The notes beneath the pieces are model-generated. The model was not told the origin of the DNA and searched no databases. It saw only the letters and a list, made by a program, of their open reading frames with translations. 64,000 nucleotides of DNA from Phalacrocorax aristotelis (Eukaryota > Chordata > Aves > Suliformes > Phalacrocoracidae), in contig NC_134281.1 in assembly GCF_949628215.1 (NCBI RefSeq), forward strand, positions 6,086,501 to 6,150,500, given 5' to 3'. Of this stretch, positions 13,290 through 27,629 are shown in pieces (within the stretch, counting starts at the first letter, position 1; each line of letters opens with the position of its first letter). The translations under genes were made by a program, and so were the position numbers.

Positions 13290-15717
13290 TTTACTTGGAG
13301 GTACCCCAGTTCCTCCTGAAGATGAAGAAGCATGTGGTTTTTCCCTAAAATGTGAGATGACGTGAAGAGATGCTGGTGTTTCCTCTCTGTGCTGGAGGTG
13401 ATGGCCGGGAAGTATGTCCCAGCACTGCCCAAGTGAGACCTGTCCCACATGTCCCACCTCTCTCAACACTCGCCAGCCACCATGCCAAGGATCTGACAAG
13501 CTTTGGGGAAGGATAATTGGGGTGCAGTTCCCCCAGGCGAAGGAGACATTTCCTGGGTGTAGCTCATTAGCAGAGAGGTGTTGCCAGGGCCAGCTTGTGG
13601 CATGACTCACTGCCCCACTCTCCTGCAAACTGGAGCGCTGACTCTATAAAGTGATTTGCAAACAAATGCTTACAGACATGATAATAAATTAAATGCAATT
13701 CTAAACTATACCTAGCAAGGAGAGACATTTCTAACTGTGCCGCCGACAGTGCCTGACCTACCATCCTTGTGGCATTCGCCCGGGGAATACGCATGTAAAT
13801 GATTAGTACCGTCAAGGCCAAGTCAGCTCTTGGCATCTGCAGAGGCAAAACTCGCTCTTCACAGCCACCAGCTTTCTATGCCTCCTGTGTTAGTCAGAAG
13901 GCGGGTAGGATTTTCAGGGTTATAATGCTTCAAATGTCTGCTTCCATTTACATGTAAGTACTCGAGTCCATTACTGCATGAAACTCACAGATTAACCCAG
14001 GTACGGTACTTTTCCAACCTCTGGCCACACATCAAAGGCAAACAGCACAGCTCCCTCCAACCCAGCCTTTGGATGAGGGTTGCTTTTATAAACAGATTTT
14101 TTAAAAAAATTTGGTTTCAATATGCTCAAAGGAGAAACTGCCTTGTGATGCAAGTAGGCACAAAACATTAATTTGGCCCCATGAAAGAGGCAGAGAACAG
14201 AGTCCCCCAGATAAAGGCACTCGGAAAGACCAAGAGACAATACCATTATCTCTGACTCCTCCTGGGTGGGCCACAGCCACCGCTCCTGCAGTTCTTGATA
14301 CACACATCCCCCTTAAACACAAACCCACTCGCTTGAGTGTTTTACACAGTAGCTGCTAGCAGAGCCTGTCGAGCTCGAGCTCGTCGATCTGTGTTTCAGA
14401 AGGGACAGTTACAATGCAACAAGAAGATAAACAAGCTATAATATCTTCCTTCTGCTACTGAACTCATGTTATCAGCAGTGACTTTGACATTTGGTGGGAG
14501 CTCTCGTTTTCATACGCTTTAGTTCGATTGTGCTTTTTCTGATAAGAAACCTCAGTAACAGAAGTGTACGTCTCAGAATGACAAGAAAAACATCCCACTT
14601 TTGTAGCAGCCTGACTGCGTTCCCGCTTCCACCAGTGCTGCAGCATCTTAGGAGCTGCTTCCAGTTTGCATTGGAAACTGGGAGGATCAGGGTCAGTCTC
14701 CCAATATCTAAATAAATATCTAAATAAAGTTTGAAAGAATTTGTCAGAAATATCAGTGATAAAGTTTTCTTTTTACTAAAGAAAATGAACCTACTTATTT
14801 TCTAAAGAAGAATGTAGAACTTATCTGATTGGGTAAAATCTCTTCTCACCTGCTCTGCAGCACATGTGGTCACCTTTGGCTTCAAAAGCACCACGCTCAT
14901 CCTAAGAGCAAAATGCTGCTCTGCCAATTGTAAATACTTACAACAAATCCCTGCACTTTGAGTAAGCACGAGGCAGTGGGACAGAGATGGAAATCAAACC
15001 TTCAGTGGAAAGAGCCTGCACCGCTTTTGTTTTCTTCTCTCCCACCCTCGAGCTTTTTCAAGAACTTTCTTCCCCCAAGATTTGCTAGCAAACTACTGCC
15101 TCAATTCCTGGATCCCACACTGCCAGTGGTATTTTCATCTCTCCTATTGTAGGCAGTGTCTTGGGGACTCAGGTAGAGCATCAGGCATCTGCCACCAAAG
15201 TAAACAAGGCATCCCAGAGCTTTGGCAGCATGTAGAACTGCAGTAAAGGGGTTTTCTTTCTACCAACTGGCTTTATTGAGGCAGTGGCGAAGGCCTCATC
15301 CCTGGATGAGAGGTTTGTTCAGAAGCTGGGTGCAGTAGCGAGAGCCCAGCGAGGTACCTGGAGGAGGGATGCAACGCTACCTCAGGATAATGAGATGCTC
15401 TGCCTGGTGGCACAAAACCAGGAGGTGTACCTTGTCCCTCTGCTGAAGTGTGGCATGGACAAAGGGTTTGAGGTGGCAGCGGGGCTGAGGCATTCCCAGC
15501 ATGCGCCAGGACAGGCGGGGTGCTGAGCTCCTCTTTCTCCTGGTTCACAGGTACAAATCACAGCTGCTTGGCCCTTTTTTTCTTCCTCTTCTCCCTGGAG
15601 GGTTGTGTGATGAGGTCAATTTGAGCTGTGCTTACCTGGAACTTATGTTAGCAGAAGGGAAAATGCCAATTACTTATATTTAAAAATAGACTGAGAGAAC
15701 ATGTTTTTCTCTGTGTG
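13290..15717. other. Moderately GC-rich unique sequence, no gene recognised
   Basis: GC is higher than before and several overlapping frames of 60-130 codons occur on both strands, which is what a local rise in GC produces. A 52-base splice-bounded segment on minus (14850-14901) was judged too weak to call. Confidence 0.55.
14370..14383. repeat. 14-bp CpG palindrome
   Basis: CGAGCTCGAGCTCG is its own reverse complement and holds three CpGs, unusual in this AT-rich DNA. No function is evident. Confidence 0.85.
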
Positions 15718-15734
15718 TTTTTTTTTTTTTTTTT
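15718..15734. repeat. 17-base poly-T tract
   Basis: Uninterrupted T-run followed by CCCC; no adjoining retroposed body is recognised. Confidence 0.95.
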
Positions 15735-18624
15735 CCCCTTGCTGATTGCCTGGTGGTACGTATGGCTGAGAGAAAAATCAAAACACCATCACTGATTAGG
15801 CATTCAAGACTTGTTTTTGTTTGGGTAGCAATCTAGAGGAGAAATTAGATGCTATCTGGTGACAAAAGGAAAGTACACCCTACCTCGCCCCAGGCCCAAG
15901 GCATGATGCTCCCTTCCTACAGCAAGACTTACTAAAGCAACAGGTTGAGTTTAACAAATTCTACTGCTTTACTAGAAAGGTCCCATGGGCTCTATCCCAC
16001 AGATTTCCCCTGTGCCAACGAAGACTGATGCCCTTAGTGCAATAAAGAAGAGTGAAATGGAGCCCACAGCATTGTAGCCGGCTGTTACGCAGCTCTTCAT
16101 GGTGAAGTAACCTTCACTTGTCTGAAGAGAGACCAAAATGCCTTGAAGCTACTTTACAAAACGCAGAAGTGACAGTGTCATTGGCTACAGGTGAGCAAAC
16201 AAGGAGAATTTAGAAACATCCAACAATTCATCTCAAAGTTTCACTTTGATGAGAGAAGAATCCTTCGTACATATGAAGGATGTCACATCTGCCTGGGGAA
16301 CAGGCACTCGGAGAATGCAGCTGAGCTCCGTGCTTCATATTCATTGGAAATCTTTTGGACTTCAAATACTACTGCTATTAGAAGTGGGTGCCTCTGAGAC
16401 AAATCTAGCTTCCTTTTCATTTTGTTTCAGCTTTTGAAGCACATTTGAATAGTTCAATTTTACAGCAGTCAGAGAAGAGTGTAGGACAGAGCCATGCTTG
16501 CCGAGTTATCTCCATGTCTTCAGATATATTTTAGGGTAACAGGAATTTTAGGAAGGAATTCATAACTATACGAGCGAAAGACTTATGGGCTTTGCAGCCA
16601 ATGTGTTAGGGTTATTAAAATATGCTTTGTTATCTTCACACATGGTAGAGGCTTTATGAATTATTCTTATGGAGATGATTCCTCAGTTTAATGTCTAAAA
16701 AGCCCTAAAGTTAGATGACACTTTGATTGCTGCTTTCACTGGGTAAGTACTAACAATATCTTTGCTTCTCAGGAAAATGAATATTCCCATATTTTCCCCA
16801 AACCAACCATTGCAGACATGGAAGACAGCAGAACTTCTCTTTGTTTTTCAAAACTTGTCCAGGGAGCAACTATGGATTGTTGCACATACATCAAACCAGA
16901 CGAGAACTACTAACCAAAGACAGTGAATGAAACTGTAAAGAAGACCCAGAAAATAAATCCTTTGACATGTTTAAGCACCTTCTGGAGATGTTTGTGCTCT
17001 GTCTGTTACCCAGTCTGTTGAGGGTATGGAAGAACAGAAAGAGTGAATGGATGCATCCTTGCCCTTCTGACTCAGGTGACATTTAAAAGCTCCACTATTA
17101 AGGCCTGAACTGGCGTCTTGCAATATTTCTTGAGATTTAAGGAGTATCTGCAGTGCTCTTGAGCTAGCAATGGAGGATGGAACTCCAAGTGTACGCCTGG
17201 GGCCAATACCGAGATTATTAGGAAAAGTGTCTCAATGCTTCACTCGTTGCAGCAGCACTAGCTCAGCTGTACGGAGGGAAAAAAGAGGTAGAAATAAGGG
17301 ACCTTGCTCCTTGGGGATCACCAACGTGTCTCACACACAGTGGGGTGGGAGTGAAAGTGGCATTTCCATCACTGTTGCCAGTGACACACAAAGTCTACAG
17401 GGCACAGGGACACATGTATCTCCCTGAGTCAGGGTCACAGTGCACGCAACCTCGAACCCAACAGCCTTGTCTGATGTTAAGGGATTTCAAGATCCAGGGA
17501 AGATAGTTTGAGTTCCCCCCCCAGTCTTTTCTTCCTGAAAATTCAATAGGAACATCCGTACATATGCACAGACACATGGACTATGGCTGATTTTTCAAAG
17601 CCCTTTTTAAATGTTTGTGTGTCACAGTGGCTGTTTGATGCTTGTATTGACTCTTTTGGAAATTCTGGCCATTCAGAAAACAAAAAGACATAAGGATTTG
17701 GGGAGCCAGAACTACAAGTATGTTAATATCTATAACAGATCCTGAAGAATTTAGTATGCCAAAATCAGATATAAGACTTTGAACATATGTGCATAATGGT
17801 GGATTTTTAATGCATAGAAAATGCTTTTTCTTAGAGTAATAGGAACAAACGTCTTTGTAGTGTGCAAAGGTATTAGCTGAGAAGTGTTTGTAAAGTGGCT
17901 GATACGGATGTTGTTTCATCAGTATTCATACACGACATTAGTAAAGTCAGACTATTTTTTTTTTTGGTTTTATGCAGAGCAAGTGTAAATTTAAACAATA
18001 AGCATGCTATTCTCAATACATTATGGAGAGCCTAACCGCCGGACGGAGCTGACAGATGCCTGTGTACATTGGGTGATTTCAAGAGATAAAAGCACATGTT
18101 TGGGGGTTTGGTTTGAGGCATACTTTCCACAGGATGAGATCTCTGATACCCATTATTTGTTTTGCTCTTGCCAAGCGAGAGAGGTTTCAAGCATGATAAC
18201 AATTGTAGAGTTTACTCTGTTAAAACATTTACTTAACATTAGCAGTACAGAGTGCTACTTGCAGGCTGTTTCTAACATAAGAGCCTACGATATTTCCTAT
18301 AAGAATCATATAAGTTTAATTTGGCTCTTTAGACAAACAGATGTAATTAAGAAAGCTCTTTAGCTGGTCATGTACGCATCGGTCAGTATCACTAATGCAG
18401 AACACTGTTTTAGGTCTGACCAGAGCAGGTCCTAACACGTGAAGCCCCCTTCAATACTTCATGAACTTGGGTCCTGGCTGCGCCATGCAGCTTTACATTG
18501 CAAAACTGGTCACCGAACCATAACGAACAGTGCAGTATTTACTGTCATTGACCTGCTGGTTTCTGTGTTACTGTCTTTCCAGTCATGACTTATATATGGA
18601 TCCACTGAGCAGCATCCAAATACA

Positions 18625-18712
18625 GGGTGGTGGGGTTGTGGTTTTTTATTTGTTTTGTGGTTTTGTTTGGTGGTTGGTTTTGTTTTGGTTTTGTTTTTGT
18701 TTTTTGTTTTTT
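18625..18712. repeat. G/T-rich low-complexity tract
   Basis: About 88 bases almost purely G and T with TTTTG and GGTTTTG words. An A-rich tract with CA words follows within about 30 bases (18739-18770). This G/T-rich type recurs elsewhere in the window on both strands and is common in bird genomes. Confidence 0.85.
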
Positions 18713-20540
18713 CCAAATTCGTATTAATTAGCTGCCTTAAAAAAAAAAACACAACAAAACAAACTAAACTATAGATTTTATTAGGATATATTTATCCAAG
18801 TTGTTATGGCAATGGTACATGAGAAATCAAACGAAATATTTGTTGGCATGACAAAATTAATTGTTGCCTAGGGTCTGGAAGAAACACAACAGTAGAGATA
18901 ACATGCCACTAATATGGCTTGTTTGAAGTAACAATACTGTATCAATTAAAGTGGGGCTAAGCTACGCAGCCTTCCTAAGCTACTTAGCTGATGCTTGGGG
19001 ATATGAAACTTTACAGTCTATGTCAGGGGAAAATGGTTGGACTGACGGTGCTAATGAGTAGCTGGAATTTCCCATTTTCTGTAACACACACTCAATTTCT
19101 TGTCCAGTGTTTTGTACTGTTGCATCCTTCCTGAACTGGGAACATGAATAGTATTTCTATGCCTCCTATAGCAACAGCATTATGGGAGTCTTTTTTTTTT
19201 CCCCAAGTAGATTGTGGAGTAAATAAAATTTTGACTGAACTTGAGATAAGCTTAAGTCACTGTGTTCCAACATCCAGGCATCAAAGTCACAGGGAAGGCT
19301 GGAGCTACAGAGTTCCAGGCCATTGCCTAAAGCCCTTGCTTCAGGATTCTTGATCCTGTCTTCAGTTTGGTGCTGCTTATAAGCAAGAACTTGCTGCAGG
19401 GTGATCTCCTGACTAATGGATACAGAAAGACTGAAATTCAACTCTGCAAAAAGAAAAACAAAGGCCAGGACAGCCCTCTTTCGGAGGGACTTAGTTGGTG
19501 TATTAGTCTTGGCACAGATCTCTGGAGAGGAATTAGTTTCATCCCTAGAATAGGACATAAATCTCTCCATAAGGATCATCAAAAACACAACTCATAGATG
19601 TTATAGAAGCTTTTAACCCTTCACACTCGACACAGTCAATGGACAAATTCAAGTCCCAAAACTTGCGAGGCAAATTGTGCTTCTCCAGTGAAGCACGCAG
19701 AAAGTTCATGGCACAAGGGAAGTCAAATCTCCCTGGCAGAGTTCCCAGCCTGGGTGTGTCAATACGGGATCTGGAAAATAACAGCTAACAGAAGTACAGT
19801 ACCAGTCCTATGTACATCCAGGTAAAGTTCCAGTGTGTCCTGCCCTAAAGTGTACCTCTCAGGTAGCAAGCAAATGCAAACTGCTCTGCACTTGTCAGAC
19901 TGGTCTATGCAGCAGCGCATCCTCTTCACGGCTGTGTGTTACAGAACTGAGACTTCAGGTAAAGCCACCAAGGCCTGGGAGGCTTCACAGGCCTTCCAAG
20001 TTCAGTGAGTCATCACAGAGACTCCACAATTGCCCCAAGAAAAGAAAAAAGGGAAGTGGATAGAAATGCAGTAGTGCCTGGTGATCCCTCTTACCTACAG
20101 CCCCCGTCCTCCCACCACGGTGCAAAGACTTTATCTGCCCTTCTGCTCTGTGTGATGGGAGGGTCTGGCAGCGTAAGCCACATCTACAGGAGAGCGTGTT
20201 TCAGTGGAAGTCCCGCTTTCCCTGAGTTTTAACCCTTGGTCCTGTGGACTAAAAGTGTGTATGTGACCCACATACTTGTTATAGTGTGTTATCTCAGATG
20301 ACTCTGTCAGATGTTGACATGAGATGCGTTTTGATATGAAAGCACCAATGCTCTCACCTGTTGCCCAGAGAAAACACCTTTTACTTGCAAAATGCTTCTT
20401 TTTATTGACCGTAACAGGGTACAGCTGAGTCTTGTGAAGGAATTGACTTTTTAAAACATATACATTCAAAATCAGAAATCAGCTGCTAGCAAAAAGACCA
20501 GCACATATAGTATAAATGAATCTGGCCCACATGTATGGCT

Positions 20541-20578
20541 AAAAACCAAAACAAAACACCCAACCCCAAAAAACCCAG
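20541..20578. repeat. C/A-rich low-complexity tract
   Basis: AAACC and CCCAAAA words; the complement of the G/T-rich type. Confidence 0.75.
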
Positions 20579-23500
20579 AGCTGCTGTACACAATCATGTT
20601 TCATCCAATACCAGGAAAATGCGTGTTTCATCTAGATTATGTTGTACGCAGCCAATTTTCCATACAGCTGTATTTACAGCGTAATGTAGTCACTGAATGC
20701 AGCTATGATACCGTATAGAAACCTTTAATAAGACACCATAACTTTTGTGTCCATCCACCAGGAATGTGCTGCCAGGAGATATCATATTTACAATATAAAA
20801 GGGGACGTATTTTAGATTTGTCCCAATTAACCTTGTAACGAGATGTATTGGAGTGCTTATTAATGACAGTAATGAGATGCAGACAAGACAATGTATAAAA
20901 CATCATTGGCATATAAATTAAATTCATATACACAGATACCTTTATGCACTGGACATGAAGGGAAATTATTTAGAGGCAATTTTGTAGGGAAAAAAGGCTA
21001 ATTAGAAAAAAATTCAATACTTTTCCTAGCTTGTATCCATCAATGTTAGCAAACCTGTTTGCCCACTGACGGAGGAATTGTTCCTAGTGCTTTTACTGTG
21101 CATGTTAAAAAACCTAATTTTATGATGGTTCTCTTGGAATTATTTGGTACAAACAGCTACATATCCATTATCCTTTGACTACGTATTGCTCTGTTGTTTA
21201 ATTTGCTTTTGTATGGATGCATGATTTAAAACTAAAAATCTTTTCTATCTTTTGAAAGCTACTCTAGATACAATTTTATTTCTCATTGACATGAGTTACA
21301 ATCATCTTATTTACAAAGATCCCACAAGTCTTAGGTTTTATAAGGCAACATAACGGTCCCAATCCTCAGCATAAAAGCTAACATACATGCTTAAATTTGT
21401 AAGTGGCAACTGTCCACTTAAAATTTGTAGATCTACTTACATGAGCAAAGTTATTCACACACTCAAGTGCTTTGTTGAACTACGGCCTAGTTTTCCTGTT
21501 CTACTGTCTCATATCTTCATTAAAGTCATGGCTAAATCCCATCCAACTTGTAAAAATTTAAGGTGTGCCATTAGCAAAATGGAGTCTTTAAAATGATTGT
21601 CATGACCAGCAATAACAACAAACTGATTGCCATGCTGAGCTTTATAATAGCATTTCACTTTCTTTTCATTATTAGAATTATAATAAACAGATAAATTACA
21701 TCCACACATACACAAACAGCTAGGTAAGCATGTCTGAAAAAGTCAGAAAATCACTTTATCAGAGGAGTGATTGGATCTCAAAGGATACTAGAAATTATGT
21801 ACAGTAAAAGTAATAGCTCATGCATGACTTATAGTCATCAGGAGAGGCAGGAGGCAAAGGAATAAAGCTTCAGATACCTCAGAGTTGTTCATATTATTAC
21901 AATCGTATCCTGCCGTGTTACTTATTACTTCTTTAAAAATACTAAATGAGGGGAAAGTACCTTTTTTCAGTGTTGTTTAACTCTGAAAACCACCACAAGT
22001 AACTTTAACGTCCTATATTTTTTAAAATTAGTTGGGAAGGGAAGAGGAACGAAGCCAAAGTGAACAAAGAACAAGTGGGAAGAAGAGGGGAAGGCAGCAA
22101 AAATGTCAGAAGGACGTAATGCAGTGAATAAGAGAAGTTGCAGAGGTGGTAAAGGACAGTCCTCCAAAACATCAGAGCCTGTCCTCTGCCTCACCTCTCT
22201 GCAGGGGTGTCTGTGACCATGCAGAGGGAAGGGACGGTGCTACCCACTGCCCAGAGACATGCCACCGCTCCTGCTAAAATGGGGCGGGACAGCTATTTCT
22301 TCCTGCCCACTCATTCAGCCAACACCGTTGCGGTCGGGATTGCTCAGCACTCCAGAGGCAACCCCTAAAGGAGGGTTCCACCTGACATCTGTACTATGTC
22401 TAGCAAAAAGGGACCCCAGATCTGAAACAGCCATTGTCCCAAGGAGTCTATAATCCAAATGGACAAACTATGAAAGGGGCCACCACAGAGCACAACTGAA
22501 AGAAAGTAAAGTCTTTTGTGTCGGTGCGTTATAGCAAGTCAAAGATCACTACTTGTACTGAGGCAGAATTAAGCTGAACTCATACAAAATCACTATTTCC
22601 CCCCTAATCCAACAGCTTCTGATCAGCGGAGATTTGGAGATCAGTGCTGCGAAGGGAGATAAGTCTGTTCCCAGAAGCTCTTATCTCAGACTTGTGCCTC
22701 TTTTCTAAACTGCCGTGGAGTTTTTAAAGTCTACAAAAGTTAGCACTTGATCACGAAAAGTTCAGTACCGCACCATGCGCTGCTTGTTTCAAGTTCACCC
22801 TTTGAGTCGCCACAGACAGGTTTAGTGAAAGCTGTCTGGTTTTACACTCCTAGAAGATTTTACTGCTTATTCACTTAGAGCTTTAAATATGGGCTGATGT
22901 CTACTGTGCACAGTATTTTAACTTCTTCATTTTATTATACAATATTGTACTGGTGAAGTGATAAATGCAAAGCAAGGAATGGCTGAATGACCTAAGTGCT
23001 GGGTTGGGACTACCCAGGCTGCCAGGAGCCACAGGATTGAATCTCAGCAGGGTCAAGCCCCCTCTTCTCCCTCAACTTAAATGAATTAAACCCCACATAA
23101 AGTACTATGTGGGGTCTTTCACAGCAGACTTTAGAAAAGTTGTGCAGACAGTCAAATCTCCTACCACTTTTTTTTTTTAAAGAGAAATTTATTTTAGTGT
23201 TCTTGCTTCAAGTGTCACAGCCATATGTTATTTTGCAGAAAGCTGCGGGTTTCCCTTTATCTGGACTACTACACACTTGCACTTGGCACCTTGACTTACA
23301 GCAGTCTACAGCCTGGACCCATGCTGAGAATCAAGTGGGCACCAATGTCTATTGAAATATTTCCCTACCTGTGTACTCTGGGTTTGTAAAAGTTTCACAC
23401 AGTTTCAACTCATTTAGTAAAACAGAAAATTCTGATTACCATCACCACATCCCCTCAATATGTAGTTATGACTGAAAACAGGAGATCCAGTAAAGCAATT

Positions 23501-25769
23501 AATCTACTTCAACTGATCTATTAAATGCCATGAGATAGGCAGCATCAGGAATCAAAATATATGTTTCATAAATTCTATTTTATAATTCAGAGATTTGTTT
23601 GTTCTTTGCTTTTGAAAATCATAGCTACTAGGTGAAGTAAGCAGGAAAACCTTGCTACTGAACAAAAAAAAAAAGCTAAATTAGTTACTGAATACCCATT
23701 GCCAAGGGCAACATGTTCAACAGAGGATATGATAATGACAGACGAATCCTCACTAAATTCTCTCTCTACAAAATAAGCGCACAATATCTTAGATATTTTC
23801 ACTCATGCTCGAGTCACCTTCCTCCCACAGCAGCTGCTTGCAGGTCTGTCATTGAAAGCCAATAGAGGTATGGTTTCCTGTCATTAATATGACAGAATCG
23901 CCTCAATTTTCAGCTGACAGCACTGGATTTTTATGGCTGCTCATGCCTTTTTCTTTCCTGCTCCTCCTTTGTATTTATTTTTTTCCCCGGGAATTTTGTT
24001 CTCTTCCTTTCTCTGTTTCCCCTATTGCTGTCCCTTGAGCCAACACAGATTCCTACACCTTCTACATCCCCTTTTCACCTTTCATAGAGGTTGTTTTTTG
24101 TTCCAGACAACAATAGAAATGAAGCAGTGACAGCACAAGGTGACTTCATTTAATCCAGTGTCTTTCAAACAGATCCAAAACACAGTCTGGTGACGAACAA
24201 CACAACCTCAGCACTAAGTAACAAGAAAAGATTGGTCCAGCACTGGTAGGACTCATTCCTGAGTATTTAGAAGCCCAGCAGGAGGGCAAGTTTATGGACC
24301 GCGTGATGGTGGGTCCTCCAGGAAGAGCTGATCTTCCGTGAAAGGAGAAGCTCAGGCAATCCGTAACTGCACCCACAGAGATTTCTGCTGTCAACCCTTG
24401 TTGACAGGGATTCAGCATGGTCCTGCTATCAGCCAGAAATTGTTATCTGTTATGTACACTAAGGGACCATAAATTTAACCCATCTCCATGCTTTCGCTTG
24501 GGATGTAAAAGTCTTGAAACTGCTCCTTAGCCTGGCATGGAGACTTGCTACAATCACACAAAGCTGAGGTCCTTACTCACACAGGCACAGACCTTGTTGC
24601 CTCTCTCACAAGTGCAGCCCCAAACCCAGCCGCGCCGCATACAGCCACTACTCACTGTACTCCAAGATGCAAATTGAATTTCCCCTTTAAGTTAGGCACG
24701 CACGTTCTTAACAAAGCCATCAAACTCTTCAAAACACTAATTATTAGGGAATACAATTGTGGTCCATGCTCCCAGGTTTCTGAAATTACCAGAGGCCAAT
24801 AAGCAATATCTAGCAGGAAGCGCATGAAAGTACCTTTGTCAGCATTTGTTTTATTCCTTCATCAAATTCGTTTTGTTTAGGAAGAATATTTCTCCTTATA
24901 TTTTTTTGCCAGATAAGCCCAGAGCTGGGGAACTTTTGTAAGAGGGGCTAGAAAACAATGTAGAATGCTGGAAAGAAACCATGTTTAGACAGGCAAACCA
25001 CGGATAACAGCGATATTTTGTGTGTCAGGCAGGAGAAAGGAGGGACTGCAAACTAATAATGACAGGGCTATTTATTACTGAATAACCAGCCTCTAATTTT
25101 AGAAACATAAGATCTCCTATTTTCTATTGTTCGTTTTAATTAGTATTTTCCCTAAATAGTCTCTCTCTTCCTATATGCTATTTATACAATTGTAAAGAAA
25201 ATATAAAGTACATGCAATGTTAGCAGAACATCAGCAAAACATGCTGTAAGCGGTATGTCAGCTGTGCGTTGCCTGGAGCTGGGACAATCTAGGGAATGAT
25301 TTTGTCTTTTGTAACAGGACATTCTTGTTTCCTTTTAGAGAAAATATTCTGCCTTTAGTATCCCCCCATATCACTGCATCCCATAGACACAGAGTTGCAA
25401 GCTGTACATCAAACCCTATAAATAGAATAAAACATGTAAATATTTCTGTAAAGAGCAGCCCTGAGCAGCTGGAGGAATCCAGCCCTGAATTGGGTTCTCT
25501 CTCTTTAAAATGCTTTTTAATTTTTTTTTTTCCTTACAAAGCCAACAAAATACTTGGCAATGGCTCAGAAGCTAGTGCACTGCAAGATACCCTGTCTTGC
25601 TGTTTCCTTGCACTTCCCTCCTCCACTGTAACCACTTGTTTCTTGACATAAGTAGGAGAGAAACCTGTGATTTAGTATGCAGGGCCCCTCAGCTACGCCC
25701 TTGCACTCGCACAACAAAGGGCATTTGAGAAAGGGATATTTTCATCATAGGCATACAGGGTTCACTTAC

Positions 25770-25825
25770 CCTCTGGGTGTCTAAAGATGCTATTCAGAAT
25801 GATGATGCATTTCTCCTTCCTTTTG
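25770..25825 (-). CDS. Candidate small exon on the minus strand, product unknown
   Basis: Read on the minus strand, an acceptor-like stretch (TTTTGTGTCATCTTACAG) is followed by 56 bases and then a consensus donor, GTAAGTG. Two of the three frames contain stops; the remaining frame is open and encodes a short basic-then-hydrophobic peptide containing Cys-Ile-Ile-Ile-Leu-Asn. I see no partner exon on this strand that would support it, and short segments bounded by splice-like words are expected by chance. I do not recognise the peptide. Confidence 0.17.
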
Positions 25826-27629
25826 CTGTAAGATGACACAAAACTTCCCATCTGACAGCAAGAAAGTCAAGCAATCATAAGAATGGCTGTACTGGGCAAA
25901 GCTTCTTCTCACCCTGGGCCCTGCCACCACCACAAGCAGGTGCCTGGGCAGGAGTGTAATGACAGGTCAAACTTATATAAAACTTCCTCCCATAAATACC
26001 TCTTAGCTCTGTTTTTTTTTTTTTTCTTAGTCATGTGTAGTTTCTTTCTGTTGAAGAGCACCCTGTGGATTCCTCTTTCAATAATTTGTCCATTCTCCAC
26101 CTGGGCTTATGGAAACCCTTCACCTTCAGGGTGTTCTTCTGCAAGGACCTTCTCATATACAAAAAACTACCGTCTTTTGTGCGCTTGAACTCACCTCCTG
26201 CTAAATTAATTTGATATTCATCTATCATGCACTTGCATTCAGGCGTTGGAGAGCAGATTTTCTTTTGACTACAGCAACATATTTTCTATGCAATCTTTAA
26301 AAGTATTAATGCCCTCACTCTTATTAGAGCTAAATTCAAGCCAAAGTAAAGGAAAATACAGGCAACAGAGCTGGAAAATCTAAAGGTGAACACAAATATG
26401 TGCAATCTGGCCTCTCTACCATTCCTTTTGAGATTGTCCCATATTAATGAGTTTTTAAAAGAAATAGGTGAGTGATGCTGTGGGATAAGGTGCTGTTTGT
26501 TTGTGTCAGCACAGCTCCCCGCCTCACAAAACACTTCCATAGGGACTGCAGGTGTAACAGTTCTGACACTATCAGCTCTTGCTCAGGGGCTCTGAAAAGA
26601 AAGTCCACCTAAAACCAAATTATACAGATAAATGTAAAATACTGCCTGTTTCTGAGAAAAATCTAAACTCAGGTATTTAAATTTAGTGAATCTCCAAGTC
26701 ATATAAATGCATATCCTGGGAGGGCAAAATAAATAAATATCTGTAATAATGGTATAAATTTAAGTGTAAAACAGTTCCTGGGATGCTCCGACCCCCAAGA
26801 CCCCCCTGCCTGCACTCCTGAGGGTTTGCAGGAGAGCATTTCCCACCGCCAGGACCAACTGAAGTTGGCTGCTCATCCTGAAGTGGCAAGAAAGCAGAGA
26901 AAGGGAGTACATCAAGGGATGTTTTCCCCTTGGGCAAGGCTGAAGCTCGTGTAAGGACTCAAGTGTCTTCCTTCATTGACAGACTTGCTTCAGCAGTCGC
27001 CAAAACTGCACTGCTTCTCTGTGAGAGCTGGCAAAAACCAGCTGAATATTCAGTTTCTGTTGTGTTGAGCCATGATCCTCTACGAACTATTGGTGCCAAG
27101 TTTTAAGCAGCTCCATGTGCAGCGTTTTGTAAATCACTTCCAGATATGCAAATAGCATCATTAAAACATTTGCATATACCCGTAAGTTTCTACTCCAGGT
27201 CCATATGCCCAGGCTGTAGAAGAGGGCAGAAAATAACGCCGCAGTGTGGCATGAGGCAGGTGCATGTGCTGAAGTTAGGGAGCAAGGGGAGCAGGGAGGT
27301 GCAGAACATCTCTTCCTTCCCTGTGACAGCTGCTGCAGGAGCCCCTGGGAACTAAAACCTATTTTGCAAAGGAGCAAAATGCAAAACACACCCTCTCTGC
27401 TCTACGCAAGGAGCAACTGGCATGAGTGGCTGGTACGTGACACCTCCAGTGATGAGGGGACCTGTCCACAGACATGCACAAAGGTGTAGCTTTTTACCCA
27501 CTCATCCTGCTGACTTTAATGCTCTGCAAGACTTTGCAGCATCAAGGCTTCCTTGGCTACATAAAATACAGCATGGAAACTTGAGAAATTTATTTGGAGA
27601 AAAATAGAAACCACCCATATGCAATCGGA
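25826..27629. other. No gene recognised
   Basis: Unique sequence apart from the T-run at 26012. The frames of up to about 100 codons show no motif. Confidence 0.55.
26012..26025. repeat. 14-base poly-T tract
   Basis: Uninterrupted T-run followed by CTTAG, which together resemble a splice acceptor on the plus strand; no exon is evident after it. Confidence 0.9.

Larger units (their letters stand above)
15735..25769. other. No gene recognised
   Basis: Unique sequence with the simple tracts noted separately. The longest frame is 140 codons on minus (19166-19588). It contains a hydrophobic stretch resembling a signal peptide but no cysteine pattern, domain or splice sites that would support it. 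Confidence 0.55.

Noticed and set aside
14850..14901. 52-base minus-strand segment between a TTGCTCTTAG acceptor and a GTGAGAAG donor
   Set aside because: Too short and without partner exons; such segments are expected by chance.
16120..16210. MIR-like phrase 'ctactttacaaaa' followed by 'acaggtgagcaaac'
   Set aside because: Only two short phrases resemble the family and the spacing could be chance; weaker than the candidate at 32400.
19166..19588. 140-codon minus-strand frame with a signal-peptide-like hydrophobic run
   Set aside because: The hydrophobic run is far from the start codon, no domain follows, and frames of this length are expected by chance.
22430..22470. Phrase resembling 'cttacaatctaaatgg' found in ancient amniote repeats
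   Set aside because: The match is too short and does not continue on either side.
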